Source: Pseudobacteriovorax antillogorgiicola
GTDB taxonomy: Bacteria; Bdellovibrionota_B; Oligoflexia; Oligoflexales; Oligoflexaceae
Length of the DNA: 64,000 nucleotides
Assembly (NCBI RefSeq): GCF_900177345.1
Contig: NZ_FWZT01000004.1
Location: 124,001-188,000, forward strand
Direction: 5' to 3'
In this document: one piece after another, positions 34,662-41,652 of the stretch
Layout: every line of letters starts with the position of its first letter
Position numbering within the stretch: the first letter of the stretch is position 1
Position numbers and translations under genes: made by a program
The notes under the pieces: model-generated
The model's input: only the letters and a program-made list of their open reading frames with translations
What the model was told of the DNA's origin: nothing
Databases searched by the model: none

Positions 34662-35981
34662 ATGACTAAGAATAGATTTAGTTTACTTATCGTTACTTTT
34701 CTCGCTTGGGGATTAAGTATTTCCTGTGACGATCCTGGCGAAGACGGAGAAGGGCAGGGAGGAAGTGATGGCGGTAGCTCATCAGACCTTACTTTTGGTC
34801 AAGCTTCGATCCAGTCAAGTACCCTAGCGATCTCTTCACTACAGTCAGATGAAACGGACTTAGATGACTGCTCCTTTTCCCTTGATATTTATCGAGGTGA
34901 GGGAGCCTGCATGACGCCAACTTCAGTTATTGGCATGTCAACTCTTGTGGTGGGTGCCAGTGTGGATTCTTCGGGAAGCAATTCTGCAGAGGCCCGATTA
35001 GCGGCAACTGTGAACTTCCATTCTGATGAGCAGGACGGGAAGATCATCGAAGGCAAGGAGTTCTCGTTTAGCGATACATCCAGCTTCAAGGCTTACAACG
35101 AGCTGTGGGCTGAGTATGATGTGCAAGCGAGCTATACCCACTTAACCATGGAGCTTGCCTATGAGAAGATTCAATTTGAAGTGAATAGCAAATTTGTGAC
35201 TATGTTTCTCGCTAACTATCAGCAGCCATTCAGCGAATGGGACATTCTAGATGATTGTGGTTTGAGCGAAGAAGAAAAGACCTATAGTAATATTACGGAG
35301 GCCGATGTGTTGGAAGGGATGACCTTTCAACGAGGTGACTATCTATTCTGTGTCAAAGACACAGCAGACGCTGAGTGCGCAGCCACAGATTTTCAGTGGT
35401 ACGATCTCGATAGCGATACCCTGGTATCGACCCGACCAAGTAATCCGCGAACCCACGCCTTCTTGGTGTTCGATGAAGCCACCTGTACCGATGATAATGG
35501 GCGACCGAGCTTTAACATGAGTGCGATTCGCATTGGCGCTACCTTAAACGAGCAGTTTAAGCTCTATGCTGACTTTTCCAACGGTGTGGACAGCGTTCAA
35601 TGGAAGGATTCTGCCGTAGCGTTTGAAGACGCTGCGGACAACTCTCAGGATGAACAGGATAATTTCCAAGAGCCCTTTCTTTACTACTACTACGAAGATG
35701 CTGCTGGCAACACTAGCGCGGGAACGGGTCTAGATATGAGCTTCGACTTCAACAGTGAGGATATGATCTACTTCGATGGCTTACGAGCCAGTGATGTGGA
35801 AGCAGCGTCCATTGAAGAGGTTCTGAAGGTAGCCTATGCTCGCCATGACTGGCTGTTTCACAAGAAGGGGCAAGATCAGGTTGTTGGCTTTGATGTTGAT
35901 GAATACGCGTCCATGACCGTGTCGGCGACGATTACAGTGTCAGGTGGCCAAGAGGCCCCCGAAGACACTGAAGATGAATGA
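34662..35981 (+). CDS. Large predicted lipoprotein of unknown function
   Basis: The ATG at 34662 is favoured because AAGGA lies eight bases upstream; an ATG at 34653 would sit directly on that site. The 439-residue precursor has a signal peptide ending GLSISCDDP, with the Cys probably lipidated, then a glycine/serine-rich acidic linker (about 25-45). The mature part is acidic, with several cysteines (for example DDCSFSLD, GEGACMTP, DDCGLSEEE, YLFCVKD, AECAATDF and EATCTDDNG) that could form disulfides. The C-terminus ends GGQEAPEDTEDE. I do not recognise a family. It ends nine bases before the convergent DM9 gene. A surface role is likely. Confidence 0.7.
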   Translation: MTKNRFSLLIVTFLAWGLSISCDDPGEDGEGQGGSDGGSSSDLTFGQASIQSSTLAISSLQSDETDLDDCSFSLDIYRGEGACMTPTSVIGMSTLVVGASVDSSGSNSAEARLAATVNFHSDEQDGKIIEGKEFSFSDTSSFKAYNELWAEYDVQASYTHLTMELAYEKIQFEVNSKFVTMFLANYQQPFSEWDILDDCGLSEEEKTYSNITEADVLEGMTFQRGDYLFCVKDTADAECAATDFQWYDLDSDTLVSTRPSNPRTHAFLVFDEATCTDDNGRPSFNMSAIRIGATLNEQFKLYADFSNGVDSVQWKDSAVAFEDAADNSQDEQDNFQEPFLYYYYEDAAGNTSAGTGLDMSFDFNSEDMIYFDGLRASDVEAASIEEVLKVAYARHDWLFHKKGQDQVVGFDVDEYASMTVSATITVSGGQEAPEDTEDE

Positions 35982-35990
35982 AAATCGATT

Positions 35991-37103
35991 CTACCTTTCC
36001 GTGAAGCTAGAAACCGTAGGATTAGAACTGCGGTTTCTAACTAAAACCTCGTAGCTTTCCGCGGTTCGCTCTCCAAAGTATTCGTAGGTGCAGCCAGTGT
36101 CTCCAGCTTTAATGTAACCTGGAGTTGGCTCACCATCATTGCTATTGGGGTCTTGGATATTGTCGGGTGCTGGACCCGCCTGCAAAGCGCGACAGCTATA
36201 CAAAGGTGTGCCATCCACAAGGTAGCCAGTGCTTACGGCTCCCTCCGGGATCGCCCCAGCCTCCTGGGCTTGCCAGCTTAGTTGCTCGGCATCTGTGATG
36301 TTCTGATAGCCTAGGATATCGAAAGGAATCCCTGTTTGGGTGGAAGCAGTCAGAATCTGACCATCCAGGAGGCTGTAGCAGACTCCCCCTTGATTATCCA
36401 AACCGGTGGTATCCACTGCCTTTCCTGGAATGACGGCACCATTCACGTATGCCCGACAGATATAGAGTAGACTCGTAGCCATAATCTGACTGCCAGCAAT
36501 GTAGGCATTGGCCGGTGGAAGGTTGCCATTGAGAGACTGCCAAAGGACCCTAGAGGAGCTGATTCTTGTCTTTGCTGAACCTAATTCTACAGTTTCGGCG
36601 AAAAATCGAATGCCTATGACTCCGTCGCTGCGAATCGTCTCCATGTCTTCTAAGCTAGGAGCCAAAACCTTAAACCCAGCATGCCAGGATTTGTGTTGCT
36701 TTAGAGATGTGATAGTCACCCGATTCGCCAGGTCGGCAGCAAGGTTGTTTAACGACCAAGCCACCTCGATACCCTCTTGGTAAGGTGAGATGGGCAGCTT
36801 CGTGCCCTGGTGAAGCAAGGCACAGTGAAACTCGTATTGGCTCAAGCCACTTTGGGCCGAAGGGCTTTCAAAATCATCGCAGTACAGGAAACTAGTGCTA
36901 TAAGTAAGTGGTAGTTCCGGCAGTAGCCGCTCTGGTGCCGCAATTGCGTCTTCCCCTTGCCGATCAGGGCCAAGGTCTTCTTGGATAACCATGTTGCCGG
37001 TATAGTCTTGACTTTCTTGTATTGGGCTAGGCCCTTTTCGTTCGCAGGCCAGGCTGAGTCCCATGGCCAAGGTAGCCAAGCAGAATACTTGTAATGTCCT
37101 CAT
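35991..37103 (-). CDS. DM9-repeat (DUF3421) lipoprotein, paralogue 2
   Basis: ATG 37103 has GGGGA just upstream; the longer frame to 37226 lacks a signal-peptide start. The 370-residue precursor has a signal peptide ending LSLACERK, a probable lipidated Cys. Overall arrangement matches the paralogue at 6556: acidic linker, beta-rich region with LPLTYSTSFLYCDD, and two DM9-type repeats at the C-terminus. Key elements are NAYIAGSQ, LLYICRAY, GAVIPGKAVD, IPEGAVSTGYLVDGTPLYSC, PGYIKAGD, and EYFGERTAESYEVLVRN. The two copies are about 29 kb apart and diverged, so duplication is not recent. The role may be binding glycans, inferred from metazoan DM9 proteins. Confidence 0.8.
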   Translation of the reverse strand: MRTLQVFCLATLAMGLSLACERKGPSPIQESQDYTGNMVIQEDLGPDRQGEDAIAAPERLLPELPLTYSTSFLYCDDFESPSAQSGLSQYEFHCALLHQGTKLPISPYQEGIEVAWSLNNLAADLANRVTITSLKQHKSWHAGFKVLAPSLEDMETIRSDGVIGIRFFAETVELGSAKTRISSSRVLWQSLNGNLPPANAYIAGSQIMATSLLYICRAYVNGAVIPGKAVDTTGLDNQGGVCYSLLDGQILTASTQTGIPFDILGYQNITDAEQLSWQAQEAGAIPEGAVSTGYLVDGTPLYSCRALQAGPAPDNIQDPNSNDGEPTPGYIKAGDTGCTYEYFGERTAESYEVLVRNRSSNPTVSSFTER

Positions 37104-37377
37104 AATGTCCCCACTCTTATTCGGAATAGACGCCCCTATGATCGATTCGGCTTGCACACTTGAAGTCTTAAACCTGATTTCTAAACCGCTGATATCCTGC
37201 ATCAAGTTCTTGCCAATTGGACTCACCTACGACGGCTAATAGATCGAAACGACTGGATTCTTTCTTGGCGTACAGCTCGTTTTTTTGTGAACGTTCGTCA
37301 TACTTAATCCTTGTGGACTAGGACGTGATCTGTTAGTGTCTGCGCCTTACAAAATTTCCCTAAAATTGGAGGAGTCG

Positions 37378-38736
37378 ATGAATCGATTATCGATGGGATT
37401 ATGGGCCACCGTTTTTGCCTTTAGTGGACAGGCTATCGCGGAGCAGGAGATTGAGATTGGCAACAAGACGATCAAGTTGCAAGACAAGCCAGAAGATGGC
37501 TACCTGAACCTGGATGAGCCAAGTTCGTTTCTTTGGATGACAGACGCCTTACCAGAAGTTGACTTAAGCCAGTGGCAAACCCCAGTGAAGGATCAGGCCA
37601 ATCGCGGTTCTTGCGCTTATTTCACAAGTATCGCATTGGTTGAGCATGCGTTGAAGGTGTACTATCCAGACAACCGCGATGTTAATCTATCAGAAGAGTA
37701 TCTGATCTACGCCAATAAAAAGCTTGATGGTATCTCAAGCAACGGCGATGGCTCGTTCTTATATTACAACCTGAATAGTTTGAAGCGTCATGGGTTTATG
37801 CTTGAAGAGTCCATGCCCTATACGCACTCGTGGTTTTCTCCAGGGATGCCTTGTGAAGACTATGAGGATAACGGCCAAGCACCTCAGTTCTGCCGCAGTC
37901 ACTACGCCCCGTCTCAGGTCGCGTTGGATAACCGGGTTGCCAGTCAGGACTTTAATCTAAATATTTCTCAAGTACGATCCATGGATGAAGTGATTGAACG
38001 CTTGAGTGAAGGCCAAGGGGTAACAATTTCAGTTCCTGTGAACCAGAACGGTTGGCGGTCAGCTAGAGTTGAACACAATCAAGCTTTAGAGGATGAATGC
38101 CAAGACAAGCCTGATCTTTGTGGTGGTCATACAGTGCTTCTCACGGGCTATAACTTAGATAAGCGTGAGTTCTATTTTAAGAACTCTTGGGGGCAAGAAT
38201 GGGGTGAGCAAGGCTATGGCATCATGCCCTTTGAGTTTGTTCAGAACTGGTCCTATGGAAGCTTTTTCTACGCCCGTTTCCAAAGGCTCAACTCCGACCT
38301 AAGAAATCAGCTGACACCCATTAGCTTGGAAAATGCTGAGGCGTCTTTAGTGCAGAATGTTTTGAACAAGGGGCAAGCTGGTATTCGCGTTGATTTTAGC
38401 TTCCGCTTTTTAGCGCCTGTAGGAACGTTCTATTATGCAAGCGTATTCGCTCAACGCAAGGGTGAGGCTGATTCCTACCAAGCGATTGAGATTATCGGAG
38501 AGGATGGAGCGTCTTCATACCTATCAGATCGGGAATACCGCATCGCGTTCACAGCAGATGACCTGAGTTTTAGCAACGACAAGCCTCTATCCCTATTCAT
38601 CTCATATGACGAACTGTCAAAGGCTGGTATCGACCTTAACGATCCAAGCATCTTCTTGCGACCGTCTGTTTATAGTATGACTGATATAGAATCATATGGC
38701 GTGCTTTACCGTGATTATCTACCTATTGCTAATTAG
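37378..38736 (+). CDS. Exported papain-like (C1A) cysteine protease
   Basis: ATG 37378 is preceded by GGAGG at good spacing. The 452-residue precursor has a signal peptide (cleavage after QAIA). The catalytic domain (about 65-310) contains PVKDQANRGSCAYF with Cys79, CGGHTVLLTGY with His251, and FKNSWGQEWGEQGYG with Asn269, the full papain triad; the GWG surrounding is normal. There is no classical long inhibitory propeptide. A C-terminal domain of about 140 residues (after FQRLNSDL) is beta-rich and may attach to substrate or cell surface. It would degrade proteins outside or in the periplasm. It precedes the metallo-hydrolase gene in the same direction, with a structured spacer. Confidence 0.92.
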   Translation: MNRLSMGLWATVFAFSGQAIAEQEIEIGNKTIKLQDKPEDGYLNLDEPSSFLWMTDALPEVDLSQWQTPVKDQANRGSCAYFTSIALVEHALKVYYPDNRDVNLSEEYLIYANKKLDGISSNGDGSFLYYNLNSLKRHGFMLEESMPYTHSWFSPGMPCEDYEDNGQAPQFCRSHYAPSQVALDNRVASQDFNLNISQVRSMDEVIERLSEGQGVTISVPVNQNGWRSARVEHNQALEDECQDKPDLCGGHTVLLTGYNLDKREFYFKNSWGQEWGEQGYGIMPFEFVQNWSYGSFFYARFQRLNSDLRNQLTPISLENAEASLVQNVLNKGQAGIRVDFSFRFLAPVGTFYYASVFAQRKGEADSYQAIEIIGEDGASSYLSDREYRIAFTADDLSFSNDKPLSLFISYDELSKAGIDLNDPSIFLRPSVYSMTDIESYGVLYRDYLPIAN

Positions 38737-38774
38737 TTGACCGGCTCTAGCATAGTTGGAATCTAGTTGAATCT

Positions 38775-38815
38775 CCCTGTGTCTAATGAGACTCTGTCCC
38801 TTGCACGACACAGGG
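38775..38815 (+). promoter_or_regulatory. Hairpin that could hide the ribosome-binding site of the metallo-hydrolase
   Basis: CCCTGTGTC at 38775-38783 and GACACAGGG at 38807-38815 are perfect complements, with a 23-base loop. The downstream arm contains the start of the GGGGG ribosome-binding region used by the ATG at 38822. Folding would block translation, so control by structure or a partial terminator is possible. Confidence 0.45.
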
Positions 38816-38821
38816 GGACTC

Positions 38822-39580
38822 ATGAAGATTCACGAACTTGAAGGTCACATTCAAACCATTTATCTAGTTGAATATCCCGACAAACTCCTGCTCCTCGATG
38901 GTGGCTGCCGCTGTGATGTAGCTGTCGTTCGCTCTTATATTGAAAAAGACTTGCAACGGACCATGGCGGATTTGAAACTCGTTGTCGTAACCCACATGCA
39001 TCCAGATCACGCTGGCGGTGCACGGCTTTACCAAAAGCGCTACAGGATCCCAGTGGCTTCGGCCAAGCTTGACAGCCAGTGGTATGCAGGGGTAAAAGGC
39101 AGCGTTCAGCACAACGTTGATACACTTCTGGCATACTGGGTGGCTCACCGCAAGAAAAAGAGTTTTCGCTGGCTTTGGTACTCAAAAAATCTGCACCCTG
39201 ATGTGGTCTTAGAAGATCAGCAGACTTTGCCAGGGTTTGATGACTGGCAGGTTTGGTCTACGCCAGGGCATACGGATCGGGACTTGTCACTGCTTCATCC
39301 GGAGAGTCGACTGGTTTACGTGGCCGACATCATGCTCAAGGTAAAGGGCAAGTTTATAACCCCAGTTCCGATTAAATTTCCAGATCGCTATCGAAAAACT
39401 GTAAAGCGCCTTTCCCAATTATCTTATGGCGAAGTATTGATGGCACATGGAGGCCGTTGTGCGGTTCGGGGAGAAGACTTCTTAAAGCTGGGACATAACG
39501 TAGAGGAGACACCACAAGAGTATGAAGTCTTAATAGATATCATGAAGAGTTTTATTAAGAAGACTCTTACCAGTCGTTGA
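38822..39580 (+). CDS. Metallo-beta-lactamase-fold hydrolase
   Basis: ATG 38822 with GGGGG five bases upstream gives 252 residues. The MBL signature VVVTHMHPDHAGGA (HxHxDH) is at about 62-75, with further metal ligands in STPGHTDRDLS and VADIMLK and a late MAHGG. These arrange two metal ions, usually zinc. No signal peptide is present, so it is cytoplasmic. Members hydrolyse esters, thioesters, lactones or phosphodiesters, and the exact substrate here is not known. It lies between the papain-like protease and the RNA methylase gene, with a spacing of 41 bases to the latter, so cotranscription is possible. Confidence 0.88.
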   Translation: MKIHELEGHIQTIYLVEYPDKLLLLDGGCRCDVAVVRSYIEKDLQRTMADLKLVVVTHMHPDHAGGARLYQKRYRIPVASAKLDSQWYAGVKGSVQHNVDTLLAYWVAHRKKKSFRWLWYSKNLHPDVVLEDQQTLPGFDDWQVWSTPGHTDRDLSLLHPESRLVYVADIMLKVKGKFITPVPIKFPDRYRKTVKRLSQLSYGEVLMAHGGRCAVRGEDFLKLGHNVEETPQEYEVLIDIMKSFIKKTLTSR

Positions 39581-39621
39581 TGGGGTCTAATGATTGCTTT
39601 CACCCTAGAGCTTGAGGATTT

Positions 39622-40395
39622 ATGCCGGCCGAAAAGATTTCCAGTTTAGACGATCCCCGCGTCTACAAATTCACCCTGCAAAAAGACAAAGAACTAGCTC
39701 GCGATCAAGAGATTATTGTCGACAGCCCCAAGGTGGTATTAAGGATGATGGATGCTGGCAGAACGCCAAAAGCGATTCTAGCCAATCAAAAGTTTTTAGA
39801 TGACCATGGCCAGCGATTTGAAGGCATGGATTGCCAAGTATATTGGGCTGACGTTCCATTACTGGAGAAAATTGTTGGTCATCGTCTTCATCATGGGGTG
39901 ATCGCCCTGGCTGAGCGACCCGAGTCTCTTAAGCTTTCTGCGCTAGGGCACCGCCTCTTAGTGTTAAATGGAGTTAACAAGGCAGAAAATGTAGGTACCA
40001 TCGTTCGCACCTGCGATGCTTTGGGAGTAGACTCTCTCCTGGTGGATGAAAGAACACTTTCTCCCTTCATCAGGAGAGCGATTCGAGTGTCTATGGGGTC
40101 CATATTCCGCATCAAAGTAAGAACGAGCGCAGATCTCTTTTCTGATCTTCAAACACTTCGGACTAGTGGATATCAGGTCTTAGGCACTGGAATTGCTCCT
40201 GATACCCACAGGTTTGATAAGATCGACTTTGCCAAGAAATGCGCCTTGATCATCGGTAGCGAAGGCTTCGGGATGGACTCAGCTCTCGTCGGTCTTTGCG
40301 ATGCTGTGATCAAGATCCCGATGAGAGACCATGTAGACAGCTTGAATGCGTCTGTTGCAGCGGGAATCCTATTGCAGCGTTTGGGGGCGATCTGA
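39622..40395 (+). CDS. SpoU/TrmH-family RNA 2'-O-ribose methyltransferase
   Basis: ATG 39622 with GAGG five bases upstream gives 257 residues. Residues about 120-250 are the SPOUT catalytic domain with motif 1 NGVNKAENVGTIVRTCDA (Asn/Arg of the family), motif 2 LIIGSEGFGMD, and motif 3 IPMRDHVDSLNASVAAG. These make the SAM-binding trefoil knot. The N-terminal part (FTLQKDKELARDQEIIVDSPKVV) is a substrate-binding-like region common in TrmH proteins. It would methylate a ribose in tRNA or rRNA. It is usual for such genes to stand alone, and the exact target cannot be inferred. Confidence 0.92.
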   Translation: MPAEKISSLDDPRVYKFTLQKDKELARDQEIIVDSPKVVLRMMDAGRTPKAILANQKFLDDHGQRFEGMDCQVYWADVPLLEKIVGHRLHHGVIALAERPESLKLSALGHRLLVLNGVNKAENVGTIVRTCDALGVDSLLVDERTLSPFIRRAIRVSMGSIFRIKVRTSADLFSDLQTLRTSGYQVLGTGIAPDTHRFDKIDFAKKCALIIGSEGFGMDSALVGLCDAVIKIPMRDHVDSLNASVAAGILLQRLGAI

Positions 40396-40494
40396 GGGTC
40401 TAGTTAGCCTATCGCCATTCACTGAAATAGATGCCAAAGTTTTGTGATGAGGTGCCAAATCCAAGGTCGCTCTACTTCGACCGACCTGGTTCCA

Positions 40495-40917
40495 CTACGT
40501 ACACTGAATCCGGTCGCAGATGTATTTGCTGCGTCTCATAATAACGTCCTCGGCTTCACTCGGAGATAGCTCCATCTCTACGCAGGTTGGGATTTCGAGA
40601 AGCTTAGGTTGAGCAATCACGTCCTGATTCCTGGTAACCTTCACTGAGTCAAATTTGAAATGTACTTTCAAGCTAGAGTCGTTGATATCTGTGCTGAAGC
40701 AGCCCTGAGTCGTATAGCCATCCACTGACTTTTCTTTGTATTTTGACTGACAGTGCATGAAATCTGGCCCGGATGTGAACCGATATAGCTTGATGTCGTA
40801 GTGTCCATTCTCGCTCGATTCAGCACATTGCCTCGCTCCCAGCAGTTTGGTCTCTTCTTGGGTCTCACTCCCACATGATATAAGCAGGATCAAAATTAAA
40901 TATTTAACTTTTTTCAT
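40495..40917 (-). CDS. Small predicted lipoprotein with cysteines
   Basis: ATG 40917 is chosen because TGGAGA lies six bases upstream; the longer frame gives an unlikely N-terminus. The 140-residue precursor has a standard lipobox (ILLISCGSE, LISC). The mature domain is about 125 residues with several cysteines (ARQCAES, MHCQSKY, TQGCFST, PTCVEME, YICDRIQC), of which the last two are at the C-terminus (RIQCT). This suggests a disulfide-stabilised fold. No family is recognised. It is convergent with the methylase gene. Confidence 0.7.
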   Translation of the reverse strand: MKKVKYLILILLISCGSETQEETKLLGARQCAESSENGHYDIKLYRFTSGPDFMHCQSKYKEKSVDGYTTQGCFSTDINDSSLKVHFKFDSVKVTRNQDVIAQPKLLEIPTCVEMELSPSEAEDVIMRRSKYICDRIQCT

Positions 40918-41217
40918 CAAAATCTCCAGGAAGCTCGGTCTCTTTAGGGTTGACTTATAGGGAGAAGTGAGCCCTTTTGGGCCGGGTAATTGACAGAAAG
41001 TTTCCGTCACTGAATTTCGCAAGCGTAATCTACCTTAAAGCCATAGATAAGTCAATATAACATCTGTCGCGCTTAGCGAGACCGTGGATCTTTTATTGCG
41101 ATCTCTCGTGAGCTTAGCTTGGCCAGATTCTGGCACTATTGGTCAGTACTTCACATGCCTCGGGCCAGAGTTCAGGACATAAATTATTAATAATATTGAC
41201 ATCTATTGATAGCATAA

Positions 41218-41535
41218 GCTCCCGCGTCCTTCCTTCTAAGTGCTCCAGATCCTCAAAAGGTTTATGGAAGGCTATTGAGAGATAAGGCTCTGGGAACAAT
41301 CTCGCCCTATGCTGACACCAGAAGTGTCAAACGAATCCGACTGATTTACTGCGATGCCCTTCCTGGTGGATGGCTTTCCCAAGAATGGTCCCGTTCTCAT
41401 TATCACCGACGGCTTTATTGATCATCTTACTCCCAAACGGGAGCTTGCTTAGCTGATGCCAAAAGGCTCAAAGCTACCCTACACACCTAGGTCTGTATTC
41501 TTCTTAAAAGAGCAATTCGATTGGTGGCCAACATT
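41218..41535 (+). pseudogene. Remnant of a VWA-domain gene, broken by a frame change and a stop
   Basis: Two consecutive frames together resemble the end of a VWA-like domain family. The first (about 41218-41360) gives KALGTISPYADTRSVKRIRL then IYCDALPGG, matching the 'ALGxIAxYAxxRxVxRxRLIYCDAxP' pattern. After a frame change near 41360-41390, the second gives GFPKNGPVLIITDGFIDHLT and, past an in-frame TAG at 41450, LMPKGSKLPYTPRSVFF. This order and wording match the C-terminus of VWA proteins whose last strands read 'GPVLIITDG...LPxGAxLPFxPRG'. The middle (metal-site) part and the N-terminus are missing. Recognition is from memory of the family pattern. Confidence 0.6.
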
Positions 41536-41652
41536 GGTGAATTCAGGGCCCTCGAACTCCTTCCGGCTGCACAGGTTCTAGAGGGAGAATTTTGGTGAGT
41601 AATGTTAGAATATCTTGAGGCCCAATCCTATGAATTAAGCCTGAGGAAAGTG

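Noticed and set aside
41114-41299. Minus-strand open frame of 61 codons
   Set aside because: No ribosome-binding site or recognisable motif, and it runs opposite to the VWA remnant; considered a shadow.
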